Of a DNA stretch of 64,000 bases, positions 12,182-24,180 are shown in pieces; within the stretch, counting starts at the first letter, position 1; each line of letters starts with the position of its first letter. The translations under genes and the position numbers were made by a program. The stretch comes from Lasiosphaeria ovina (taxonomy: Eukaryota; Ascomycota; Sordariomycetes; Sordariales; Lasiosphaeriaceae). The notes beneath the pieces were generated by a model that worked only from the letters and a program-made list of their open reading frames with translations, was not told where the DNA came from and ran no database searches. Location: contig JAULSN010000008.1 in NCBI GenBank assembly GCA_033439765.1, positions 2,232,001-2,296,000 of the forward strand, given 5' to 3'.

Positions 12182-15100
12182 GGTGTGTGGAATTCGACGG
12201 GACGGGGACACGTGCTGGCCGTCTGTCTGGCAAGGGTGTGTCCAACACGAAGAAATAAAAACGGGAGAGCGAGCGTTTTAGTGCCCGGAAAAGAAGTCGT
12301 CAAGGCAGCAGCAAGTGGCTATCGACACAGGGCGGCTATTGCATGAGCGACGTTTGCGCGGCACCGTGAAGGAAGAAGGGATGGTGGTTTTGCCGGGAGG
12401 CGCGTGCGGCGGCGGCGATGTCAAGAACGAACGTTGGCGCTCTCAAGCCGGAGGCGGTGCTCTGTTGTATAGCGGGGGAAAAAAGGCGGCGTAAACATCG
12501 AGCGGGGAGAAGTAAGCGTTGAGAGAGGGAGCGTTAAATCAAGGAATACCCGTGGCGACTTGGAGGGAGGGGCCTGGAGGTTTGAGGAGAATGGTGGAGC
12601 TGGAGCTCTCCTTTGCTGAGATTGAATGGTCTGTTTGTTGTCCCTCGGTATCGCGGACAAGCGAAACAGTGGAGAGCCAAGTGCTGGGCATGTACCCTAG
12701 CTACCTACGGAATACGGCAGGCAAAACGAGAAAAAGGGTCTAAGATGGTCAGGGCCAGCCCAAAGACTCGACCTGGCTTTGAAGACGTGGATGCTGTTGT
12801 CGTGAAGGTGACGGGGAATGAATGGGTGACAAAGTCACCTGCGCAGGGCGGGTTGGTTTGTCGGGCAGCGGCCACACGGCCACGACGGATGAGGGGCCCT
12901 TTGAATGGCACTGATGATGGCTGACACGGCCCCCCGTTCAAGGGGAGGGATCGAAGGGCGGGGGGCAGCGGCGGGAACGCTGCACGAGAAGCCTTGAGGT
13001 GCCGACCCTGGCAGGTCTGGCAGGTCTGGCTGGCCAGTGGCCTCTGGTGCGGGCCTTGTGAGGGGGCCGCTGTGGAGTGTGGACACACTGTGGAGAGGTT
13101 GAGTGTGCTGTGGGTCGTTGACAAGCGTAAATGCGCCGCCTGACTGGCCCGTACAAGATCACGCTTTCCCTCTTTCAGATGGCTTCTGGTATCGGTATCC
13201 TAGCTCTGCGTGGGCCTAGGTTTGTCGCCGCCGTCCCTTCTCTTCTGTCGGATTCTGTCCTCTCTCGGCTTCGCGTGTCGCCGCTACTTGCGTAGTAGGT
13301 AGCTCCTCTCACTGAAGCTTTGCTTGCTACTGCTTGCAAATGGCCTCAGCCCTTGATCTTTCGGGGCTGCTCAGCTCAGCTCAGCCCGCACGACAAGCCT
13401 AGGGCAGGTTAGATAGGTATACGTACGAGGATTATCAGCGCTGCCGGATTACGACCCAGGTCTTTACTGTCGGCTGAGTTTATATTTATCAACTTATTGG
13501 GAATGTTGTGGACGCGGCGGGAATTCGTCAAAATCCCAGGACAAGCGGCCTCTCCGAATTTCTCCTTTGCAAGCACCTGCCAACTGACAAACAGCTTTGC
13601 AGGAATTTGGAGTACTTGGAACCACCTTGACTAAACTAGCGGCTTGAATGGAAATCAGTCACCTAATATCCAAGGAAATGTAAGTAAAGAAAAAAATGAA
13701 ATATAATTTCCATAATGGGCGGCAGGAGACGATTATCAAGCTGTCCGTCTGTAATATGGTCATAGACTTTTTGTCAGTGCCTTTTCGATCGGTCTTCTAG
13801 CGGTCTTTCAACACGACCGCAATTTGGCGGCCTTTCCGACAGCGCCCCGTTTTCGCGGGGAACGTGGCTGGTGGTAGTGGCGAAGGCCGAAAAAACGGGT
13901 CTGCTGCTCCTCCCGAGAGTTTTTGTCGACTTGTGGCAACTTGGGTACGTACCTCGTATTACTCATTATGAAAAAAAAATACGGTATTCGTGCTTGCTGC
14001 ATTCTCGCTCGAGTCATCGAGGAGAGGCATGATTGTGCGGGCAATCACAAGAATCTTCTCAAACCGGTTCCATTTTGGGATTGAGTAATTATGTCAGATC
14101 ATGTGCCTACGAGAGTTACACAGCGAGCAGAATCCAAAACTGGCGACAATTCACACGGAACGCCAGTTCGGATGTGGAGGGGCCAAGAGGGGCTCCCTTC
14201 AGCGCCACAAGCAACGTATCCGTGGGCACAAAGTGCGGATAGAAACTAAGGTAACTCCTTTGCGGAATAGTGGCGGTGAGTTTGGGGTCTACGTATCGGG
14301 GCCCTTTCCGGTGTCGAGGGACTCTGTTTTGGTCTGCCTATCCCGCGGGGACTGTCCACACCGGCAGTCGCATGGCATGAAGATCTATGGCCAAGGGCTC
14401 CGCCGGCCTGGCACATCGGCAAGACTGGCTCTGATCGTCTCAAATGAGGTATAATCGTCAGGGTGGATGGCAGGATGGGTTGTCAGAGACAGATAACGGA
14501 ATGACGAACGGCGCAAACCCAGTCTATGGCCTTAGAGTCTTCTGTCAAGCGGTTAAAGCTTCTTGTGAGAGTACGTGTGTATACGCCCTTATGTCTGACT
14601 CTGCTGCGGAAGCTCCTCACCGCCCAGAATAGCTTATAGTGATACACAGTATAGGTTCCATTGTTTATGGCACCATTCCGGGTTAATTTTCGGAGTTAAC
14701 CTCGACTTTTGATGGCTGTTCATACTCTCATTTGGTCAGCCAAATGAGCTGTAGCTGCACTCTTGACCTCGGGGCTATGAGCTCTACAACAGCAGCAACG
14801 ACAACAACCGAACCGTCGCAGTCCTGATCATATCCAGATCGCAGTTGCCGTCTTCTGCAGCCTCGAATATTGGACACGGGCGGTTGTGGGCGCCGGGCTA
14901 ACGCAGTGAAGCGTAGTAGATGCGCGGCGACTTGGCCTCGACTATGTGGTGTGGACTCTTGAACCATTCCCTTTTCATCATCCACGTCCTGCACGAAGCG
15001 AGCGATGCGAGCTATTACTGCACTGAAACCCCTCGCGAGGCCGCCTGCCCATTTCACCATTCATTCGCCCTGGGCGCTGCAACTGCTCGTAGCAACAGAC

Positions 15101-18100
15101 ACCGAGGACATGCCAACTCCTCAATCAGATGACACAGGTCCGGAAAGGCTAAGACTTAACCCTCAATCGCAGGCGGTTCCGAGGCCTGTGTCTTTTCTGG
15201 GAGAGTTGGCCGCCGCTGAGCATGAAGAGCCGTGGAAAACTAGAAAGGCGGATGCGACTTTGGGGTTTCGAATCCGAGTACGGATAGACGAAAAGTAAGC
15301 AGCCTTGGAACGGCGAATGTGAGTGCTCTCCATACTTTTGGATTTGATGCCAAACATTGCTCCTCCCACTGCCTGCGGCCTCTCCTTGGGCCAAAAAGCA
15401 GGTACCAACTGCGCAAGAGTCGAACGGAGTGTGCCATTCAATATCTCGCGGTAGATTGATTGCCTCTGGACAAGGCAGCCCCAAGGCACCCAACGCACAC
15501 TTTTTCGAAGGGCCTCTGTAGGGGTCCGTTGATCGCGGTGAACCCCCGAGCTTCTGCACAGCTTTGGTTCTTGTCCCACGATCCAAATGCAGTAAGCACC
15601 TGGACTTCCTCCGGTCTCCTCAGAGGGCCAGCGGGACACGGGATGGAGGGTCGCCTCTGGCCATTAGACGGCCAAGAAAGCGGGCCCTCCCTGCGTCTCC
15701 TCTGTGGTCAACTTTGACCCAGTGGATATGCGAGGTGATGTCCAATCACAAACACCAGTGGGTTGAGCGGTGGAGAAAGGTCGACTTCCAATCGAAAGAC
15801 GTGAAATCTGGCAGTGTGTTGAGAGGGACCAGTCTCGCAGCCGCCAGGCCAGGACACGCTGCGAGGCAATTATCTCAGCCCCAGTATGCCTTCGCCCTTC
15901 CTCCTCTAAGGTTGGGGTGGATCCACTGTCAGAGAGAGGCTGACACGGGTGGGAATTGACGGGTTTTCCGCCTTCCGCCTTCCGCCTCGTAGGAGTCAGC
16001 AACCCCACTGGTCGTCGAACGTTTGTTTGTAAGTCGATGACGGATTTGGGAGCCTTGCGGTAGGTGAACGTTCATTCATTCCTCCGCCTGCGTGTTTGAG
16101 CATCGTCTCCCGAGATGCAATTCCTGCAAGCCTTTGTCGACGAACCGAGCTGGTGCGAGACGGAGATCTGTCTCTCCACTCCAAGATCCCTACCTAAGGC
16201 CAAGCCGTGCCTCGATTGAGTGTCGCTTGATGTTTCCATCTGCAACGCTCAGGAGACCCTAGCACCCAGCGAGTCAGGATCGAGAAGCCTTGAGTTACCC
16301 CGCCAAACCTGATAATTACCCCTCCTCCTTGGGGTGGGATGCACAACGCCTGCACCTGCTTACCTTCAACGAAACGCCCACTCCCACTCCCTCAAGGATG
16401 GCAGGGACCTTCTGTTCTGTTTGGAGTTTGGACTGATACCGGATTAATTGTTCGATGCATGTCATCTCTCTTGGTCCCCGTCTCGTTTCGAAACCAACTT
16501 GTCCCGCGGGGTTAATCGACCTGAGACCCCACCGTCTCGTGAGCAACATGCCTTTCGTGGGGTGATATCACACAACGTGGAGGAAGTTGCTTTTAGGGGG
16601 GCGTTCTTGGCCATACGTAATGAAGAGGAGTAGTAATCGGGTAGGCTGGAGCGGCTGCCAGGTCAAAGGAGCCCCGATCGAAGCGCCATCGATATTTGGC
16701 GAATATGTCGTACACCACCAACCTAAGCTTGGTAGCGGTGAGCCGGAGCCGTTGGTTCATCCTCATTGACTGCCTTGGGTAAGAAACACGCAGTGCAACT
16801 TGTTTGTTCGTTTGGTAAGCAATGCGTCGTGCTTGCCTTCGGGCAAATGCCAATGACCGCCCGGCCTTTTTGTGACCTCAGTAGTAGGTGCCCTAGTTAC
16901 ACACACATGTTCCGTTGCACGTTCTTGGGCTTTGAGGTTTGCATCTTTCAAGCTGTCAAGAAAACTGGAAAAACGGTCAAAGCTGGTGACGAGGGATTCC
17001 CTGGGCTGTGCCTTTCTACCAAGGAAAGACCTGGTAAGAGCCTATTGCCCCAAGTTGTCGTCACTGAAGACATAAGCGACAAGTTCTTGCGTCTTTCATG
17101 GCCTTTTCATCCCATGTTTATGCCGTCCAAGGCATCTCTGCATGAGGGGCTTTTGGTCTTAGATGCGAACGTCATTGGCGAGTCGAGCTTGACATCAAGG
17201 CAAAATGGCGCAACTCTCTCTATCTTCTCCTGCAGGATACTGGATGTTTTACAGCCAATCGTGGTGTGGCCGGGATAGTTGTTGAACCACCTGCATTCCC
17301 CGACTCTTTTCAACGTCTTGTTCTCCTTCCCACAATATCTAAGTTGTGGGTGAACAGTTGTGTTCCATTGAAGAAGGCGGGGACGACTGGCTGACAACGA
17401 ATCCCGAAGCGCCTTTGACTTTTGTGATAGTAGGCATCGTGTGGCCTTCGAAATGTTATTTTTTTACAAAGTTCTGGGAAGGTTGTTCATTTATCCGCAC
17501 TGGAGTCCAGTTACTCGAGGTATGCTGGATAGATAAGCCTCTTGGAATGGGCCTGGACGAGTTGAAGATGTATCCAGGCAATATCCGCAACGCTTTTTCG
17601 ATGTAAAGGAATAGACCGAAGCCGCCAAGGCGCCGTTCTTTGCTCCCCTCATGGGCTTAAAAAAGGTGCGTCGGTGGTCTTCCATCAGTTGACTGACTTG
17701 TTTTCTTGTGCCTTTTTTCGTCGAGGATCAACGTGAAGACCCCTCAGTCTCACAGGCCGGCGCAAACAGCGGCAGGATATTAGCGGGCTGCGGGCCGCTG
17801 CTGACCAAAGAAACTCCCAAGATGTCTGACACTGCATGTTCGCGTCTCCTCCAGACAAATGGCGGTGCAGTAAGCTAAGTGGCTCAGACACTTCTAGCAT
17901 CGGCGATCCCACGGATAATAATAAACCATCGGTTTCCCCAGAAAGTTGAGCCAAGAGGCCTTGCCTAGCCTGAGCCGAGCCGGAGCTAAATTACCTAGGT
18001 GTGTGCCTTAGTCCGGCGTTTTGATAACGGGGCTTGCCAGGCGATGCTGTAAATACTGCACCTTCGTAGGAGCATCTCCACGCCAACGAAGTGGGGAGGT

Positions 18101-18753
18101 ACCTTTCCTTTTGGAGTGCATCCGAAGCGGAAGTATGAAACAGGGATGAATTCCCTCGTTGCACCTACGCAACGCGAAACCGCAGCAGCGAGAGTACGTA
18201 CAACTGTACGCCGTTGGACAATTGTCAAATTCAAATTGGTCCAGTAGCGGGGAACTAGGGATATTCCGCAGAAGACATCATTGCCTCACCCAGACAGCGT
18301 CATCGTGGAAAGAATTTGCCGTCTTTCGGCGCAGCATGCAGAAACGATATTTGGAGACAGGTAAATCGTCACGTCTCAAGTTACGCATCACCTAGAGGTG
18401 GCCAATTTCTGGTCCGCGCTTGCCGTGAAGGGAGACTGGTAGGTAATAGGCTCTCCGAGCAGCACGCGACCTCGTAGCTCAGGGGCTGGAGCAGAAATTG
18501 AGCTCAGGATATGGTTTGTACCTGCAGCCCGTACTTGAGTTTCGGCAAGAGAAACTGACAATAGCTTCTCTGAGGAGGAAACCGCATCGGCAGTGGTCTC
18601 AGTGGACGATCGATCAGGGCATCGACTTGGGCGTTGCCAACACATCAGCATTTACCTCCCATGTGGCGATAGGAGGTCAGCCCACCGCATTCCTCTCCTG
18701 ACCGGTAGCCAATCCCCGATGTGACTTGTTGAAAAAGGCAGAACTGGGCCTTT
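12182..18753. other. 6.6-kb region without recognisable genes
   Basis: Many short frames on both strands carry no family motif and no consistent codon signature, and I could not assemble exons into a credible protein. The left end holds the J-protein promoter. Short local repeats are visible, for example a CTGGCAGGT unit repeated at 13008-13030 and an AGCTC run near 13371-13390. It may contain non-coding transcripts or species-specific genes that I cannot support. Confidence 0.45.
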
Positions 18754-20156
18754 TCATCTCCAGACCGGCAAATCCAAATCGACAACAATTGGTTTATTGA
18801 ATCGCCGCCCCGCCGGGTGTGGCCAGTTACTGGCCATAATGGCGCAGTTGACAATGCAAGTCTCCCGCCGGCTTATCCGGCGGTCCGGTGGTTCCGCCGG
18901 GTTACCCTGGACTGAACCTGCTCCCTGGGAACCCAGAGGGCCGGTACCCAGGTTACGGCCGGGGCTTTGGTTGGACCTGGTCCCAAGATCGCCGTCCCGC
19001 CCGGCCCGATCGCTTGGCCTTGTAGCGGGCTGCGACTCCGACCCGGAGAGTGTCGGGCAAATTAGGCTTCCTCCAGCCTGGTGTGGCGAGTTGAAGTTGT
19101 CCGATGGATTTTCTTCAGCAAGTCCCGCTGCGTTTGATGCCAGCCAAGGATCCGGAGACCTGTTTACGCCACGATCCGTCAGGTCAACAAGACTGATCTT
19201 TGCAGACCGGCTATCAGGGCTTGGGTCTTCCCAGTATTCCACGCCAGCAACTTCAGCACATGTGCCATCTTCGTAGTCGGGGTTGCCTAACTTCCACGTC
19301 ACTCGTTCAGCGCCTCGGGCCCGATGAATATGGCCACACACATGAAGTCGAGGGCGAGTGCGCCCAATTACTTTCCGCAGTTCTTCGCAGCCTAATTGGC
19401 TGTTGTGGTCAGAACCACCATCGCAATGGTTGTGAGGCGGCGTGTGAGTGACAAGTATGTCAATATTTCTCGGGATAGCAGCCCAGATTTCTGACGCGCT
19501 TTTTCCGATCGTGTCAACTGTTTGTGCTCCAGAAGTAGCACTGTCCTGGTCGTAGCCAAATGCCCAAAGACCATTCCGGGGGCTATATGGAGACCCGAAA
19601 ACCGTAAACTCGGTCCCAGGTCCGGCTGGATTACTGAGCCGGATAGTTGCCGAACTGTGGCGAAGATATGTGATTGTGCGGCTGGAGGTGAGTAGTGACG
19701 AACATTGGACTGGATCCTGAGGGTGTTTGTTATGGAAAGTTTGTCCATGTTGTGAATAGAAATCTTCATCCAAGGTGATATCGTGATTCCCTGGAGCCGG
19801 TCAGCATAGGTGTTCCGCCGTTCTCATGAGCTGAAATAGATCCTTGGTACCGGCAATGACAATCTTGACCTCGAAATCTGCGCTCTCTAGCCATTGGGTA
19901 GCCTTAGATAGCTTCAAATCTGACAGTTAGCCTAGCTGGCACTCCAAGCAATCCCCTTGTCTATATGTTGGCCAACAAGGGCAAAGCGAGAAACATGGGA
20001 TAACCGTACTTCTGAGTAGCTCCCTTGGTTTGTCAAATCTCCAGCGTGGATCAAGACGTCGCCTTTTGGCAGCTTAATTGTGGCATTATGGGTGTCGCTG
20101 ATGCAAACAAATCTGGTACGGCGAGTTTTTCGTAGTGATACAGACGACATGGCCAT
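18754..20156 (-). CDS. Calcineurin-like metallophosphoesterase (MPPED-like)
   Basis: Three exons, 20156-20010, 19911-19851 and 19790-18754, give 414 residues. The joins restore the metal-binding motifs in order: DTH (21-23), GD (39-40), GNHD (70-73, created by the second splice), THTPPH and CGHIH. These five blocks define the binuclear-metal phosphoesterase fold; the spacing and the LDEDFY element after GNHD resemble the MPPED1/MPPED2 (UPF0046) group. The introns are 98 and 60 nt; the 98-nt intron uses an AAG acceptor, because the upstream CAG would lead to an immediate stop. After the catalytic domain a tail of roughly 130-150 residues is rich in Pro, Gly, Arg and Ser and looks disordered. 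The substrate is unknown. A second ATG at 20150 is an equally possible start. Confidence 0.85.
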
Positions 20157-22267
20157 TTTCTTCAAAAGCTCGCTTCTGGGTGCAGCTTCGAAGGCGGAAA
20201 TTGCGACACAGATTGAGAATACCTAGCTGCCATGGTAAGATACGGTCCCACCATCAAGTGCTAGAACTTCATCGATACTTGTAGGTGCGGGTATATCGGT
20301 ATGTGACGAGGGCTAGAACTAGGCTCTAGTCTGGGGATTACTCACAGCTGGTGATCCCTAGGCTTGCCTCGGGCGGGCACGCCAAAGTAGGAACGTAAAG
20401 TGTTATATGGATGGCCAACTGTAGGCGGTCGTGAAGATTAAATAGAGATGCGTCTCCTATTCTGGATGGATAGGCTGTAAGCTCCTTAGCATCAGAGACT
20501 GGAGCTTTCTATACCCGACTTTAGTTGGTATTTATAATTCATAGGTACTGTAGAAACGGACTGGGCAGCCCAAGGAAGGGCGCAAATAAGACACTTACGG
20601 TATTTACGGTACCAAATACATTACCTAATGTCATATCACGGTTCCACCTGCCGTATTAAGTTGAAAGTCAAGAGGGCGTCGGAAGATGAAGTCTTCCCCA
20701 GTCGTTTGGGTCTAGAATGAAGATTTCAATCCGAGGCGCTCGCCGGCAGCACGTTGGAGGATGAGTTTCTGTGGTCAAAGTTCTTGTAGTCTTGGAGAGA
20801 GGGTCATCTCATCTGATCACTTGGGCAATTACACTGAATTGCGCAGTATCGTACGTTGGTGGGCTTAAAGCCACACTGGTTAGTCGCTAGATTGTGCTCT
20901 TGAGGCTGGCAAAAGGTATATGGGATAATAGCAGTGCCTTTTGACCTGATCACCTATGTCTGTCACCTGTGTATGTCCGTTACAGATACGTCCTTTTCGT
21001 CACTTCACTGTAAAGGGATGATCCGCCAGCCAATGGGAAAGCATGTTGTCCATGCTCTTGGGTCATTGGCCAATAGCAAAGCGGTTGGGTTAACGGGACC
21101 CCTTTTCGTCGCCAGCAGTTTGTAATGCAACCCTGAAATTTACTTGCCCCTTGGGAGCTATGGAAGCTCTTGAACAACCACTCATGGTGCTTGGCCCAGG
21201 CACTACATCGCAAGCCGACATTGGTCGGCGCACAACGATCTCATCATTCCGAGCGATGTTTATTATCGATGCTGCTGTTGTCATCTAGCCCTTTTGTTGT
21301 GCAATCCCCGAACATTGCAATAAAGTAAGGCGTTGTCTGCAGGCAATCAGCGCAGAGAAGGAGGAGTTAGCCGGCTCTCGGACCCTCTCCGCCCCTCACG
21401 TAAAAAGGCCAGGGCGAGCGAGGTGAGCAACGCCGACCGCTCTCCCACGTTGATGACATGCCAGATCCGTCTTCAACGTCTAATTGAGACGAAAATCTGA
21501 ACGCCGTGTCTGCTCATCCCGTCCTTCAGCACGCTAATAAGGAGGTGCAGTTGAGGCGGCTGTCACACTAGGCCCGACGCAGGTTGGAGGTAGCAGCAAA
21601 GGGGGGGAGAAAGAAAAATCCGAGACCCGCAGGCGCCAACCCCCTTCCAAAAAAAGCCACCAAGGTATGCCCCGGCACCTCGTTCGTCAACAAGGTTCTT
21701 TGCTTTTTTGGGAGAGGCCTGACACCCGCGATCCGCGCCTCCAGCAGCCCGTCGTTGACGACGTTCCGCGACCTAATCCGCCCACCCTCGGCCGGACTGC
21801 GCAAGTTGGTGAACCGCCCACCCCCGACACCGCCATCCACGCCGCCCCGAGAACTCCCACCACCATTGGCACATTTGCACATGACGGACTGGATGAGGGC
21901 AGGTCTGCTGAGCCCTTGACAGACCCGTGGGCGGTTTTGGCTGCCCAGGACTCAAGAGGCTGGATATTGAAGCTGGATATAAGGCACGGGTCGAAAGGAA
22001 ATCGCGACAGGAAGTGTGCTGCAGGGTAAACCGAAGCCCGACTATTACAGTCTCTCCAACAACAACAGCCTAGGACTGCCGAAGTCTGGCGACACCACTC
22101 GGAGTCTTACGCGCAATCGTCGACCTGCTGCCGCCTGCGTCGATTGGGATATTGGCTTCGAGCCCGCGATTTCTACTAATTGCCCGACCGCCAACCCCGC
22201 GCAATCGCCGCATATTTGTCTACCTGGAGGCAGTGGCCGCGGCGTGTGCGGGCTGCCAGATGAGAAT
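20157..22267. other. Intergenic region between divergent genes
   Basis: The region lies between the phosphoesterase (minus) and the TeaR-like gene (plus). The part from about 21580 to 22267 is GC-richer and probably includes the 5' untranslated leader of the plus-strand gene. Frames in it (for example 21584-21919) are Pro/Arg-rich and look like composition effects. Confidence 0.45.
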
Positions 22268-24180
22268 ATGGCAGCTGTGTCACAGACCGCGACAACCTTC
22301 ACGCGGCCTACAAGCTCCCATGGGACTGGCTACCCGTGGGATGTCCCCATGACGGGCCAAACAGAGGTGAGATGCTGGACGAATCTCGTCATCCATCAGA
22401 TTACCCCACTGCCCGTCCCGAGTCGCGTTCGATTTCTCGTTGCAACTAGATCGCTCTTGCCTTAACATTAGCGCCATTTCCTTTGCTCATCTACCCACGC
22501 CGGTGCCTAAGCGCGGTGTCTCCAACCCCCCCCCCCCCCCCCCCAAAGAACCCCCCCATGCTAATCCTGTCTTTCTACGCGCAGAAGCCTATACAAGACA
22601 ACAAAGGGCCCGCAAATGACGAAAATTCTAATCCGTCTGGTCGACCTCCTATGACGCCTCAGAATGGGAATTCGACTCTGTACAACAACTCTGCGAGCCT
22701 AGAACCCGTTTCGCGCAAGCACACCAACGGCGAGACTGGCTCCGAAATGAAGGCCAGAAACTTCGAACCAAGCTATGTATCGCAGTCCCATCACAAGGAC
22801 CTCAAGCCTCGAGGGGCCGTCAAAGACAACGAAAGCCCCGCCGATAGCTTGCTAGACCTATACGGCGCTGGAAAGGGCGATCGGCCCGAAGAAGCTCGCA
22901 AGAAAGGAGCCAGCGATCTCTTTCCGGGTGACAACAACGAAGACAACTCAAAATGGATCCACAGAGACAAGTTGGCAAAGATAGAGAGTGAGGAGCTGCA
23001 GGCCGCAGGGTTTTTCCTGCCCAAAACAAGAGAGAGGGCGAGATCCAAGAGTCAAAACCGAGCGAGGCGAGACCAGAGCCAAGATAAATCTAATGGGCAG
23101 GGACGGGCTGCCGGTGCCGTGGATCAGATGACGGCACAATCTAGGAAGAACTCAGCGGCCGCAGTTGAACCAAGGACCCCAGACGTGGCCTCGGTTCCCA
23201 GCTGGGACCTGAGACTGCCTGAGGAGGCTGCCGAAGAGGGCTACTTTGTTTCTAATGGGGTGGGCAAGGGTCTGTCACGGATTCCGGTTGCCAAGGCGAG
23301 CCCTGTACCCATACCAAGTGAGCATCTCGAACGGGACACGCTTTTGGTCCGAAAACGGGACCACAGCTCTGGCGAAGATGACGGGCTGAGTCTGCCAAGG
23401 ACGCGGGCAAGGAGTGGCAGCACAGGAAATCCGATTGCAAGAGCAACGGCCAACGGATCCTCTCAAGCCACCACCCAACCGAATAAGAGAAACGATGCGT
23501 CACCCAAGAAGGGATCGGCTATTGCGGCACCTAGGAAACCGTCCGCCATCAAGCCAGCAACCGGTCCCGCAGGCCGACCACGAACCCGTGGCGGCCCCAG
23601 CAAGGACTCTACTAGTAGTGGGGGGGGGACAACGCGACCATCGACAAGGTCCGGAGAACGCGAGCTATCTCTTGGCTCGAGTAGCAAGCAAATGGAGGGG
23701 GAACCTCCTTGGATGGTCTCGGCATACAGACCGGATCCCCGCCTGCCACCCGACCAGCAATTACTGCCGACTGTAGCCAGACGGTTACAGCAGGAGAGGT
23801 GGGAGCGGGAAGGGAAATTTGGGAGTGTCTACGACAAAGAGTTTAGGCCACTCACCGACGAAGGCTTCTTGCAACCCCCAGAATTTGAGGCCTCGACGGA
23901 GAAGGAGGCCGACAAAGATGACCAGAGGTACGATCAGAATGACGACCAGGCTGATTGGCCCCTTAAGACGGAGTCGAGGAGCCCAAATATGCCTGGAAGG
24001 GCCGGCTCGTATTCGACAATGCCCAAGATCACCGACTTGCCAGCCATGAGCCCTTTGCCCAGCCCAAGAACACCAGTACAACAGCCCCCACCCCAGCCGA
24101 CCCCAGCGATTAGGGTGCCGGCACCACCAGAGGAGCCACCTCAAAAGAAGGACGGATGCGGGTGCTGTGTGGTCATGTGA
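22268..24180 (+). CDS. teaR: TeaR/Mod5-like prenylated cell-end marker protein
   Basis: Two exons, 22268-22366 and 22585-24180, give 564 residues. The 218-nt intron has a GTGAGA donor and a GCAG acceptor and contains a run of 19 C. The protein is mostly disordered, Ser/Pro/Arg/Lys-rich, and ends in CVVM, a CaaX box; its terminal Met favours farnesylation, and the preceding Cys residues could be palmitoylated. Two conserved-looking blocks are the KIESEELQAAGF stretch and a segment starting EPPWMVSAYRPDPRLPP followed by QERWEREGKFGSVYD. In Aspergillus nidulans TeaR and fission yeast Mod5, the prenylated protein anchors the Kelch-repeat marker TeaA/Tea1 to the growing tip. Recognition rests on my memory of this domain layout plus the CaaX box, not on an alignment. 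The ATG at 22268 begins a plausible N-terminus that splices in frame. Confidence 0.7.
22526..22544. repeat. 19-base C homopolymer inside the TeaR intron
   Basis: A run of 19 C followed by AAAGAA and seven more C, lying 40-60 bases upstream of the intron's acceptor. Its exact length may be uncertain in the assembly. It does not touch the coding sequence. Confidence 0.7.

Noticed and set aside
15264..15280. GGTTTCGAATCC, resembling a tRNA B box
   Set aside because: One base too long in the loop consensus and no acceptor stem pairs.
16766..17278. 170-codon plus-strand frame
   Set aside because: No domain, no conserved pattern and no supporting splice context.
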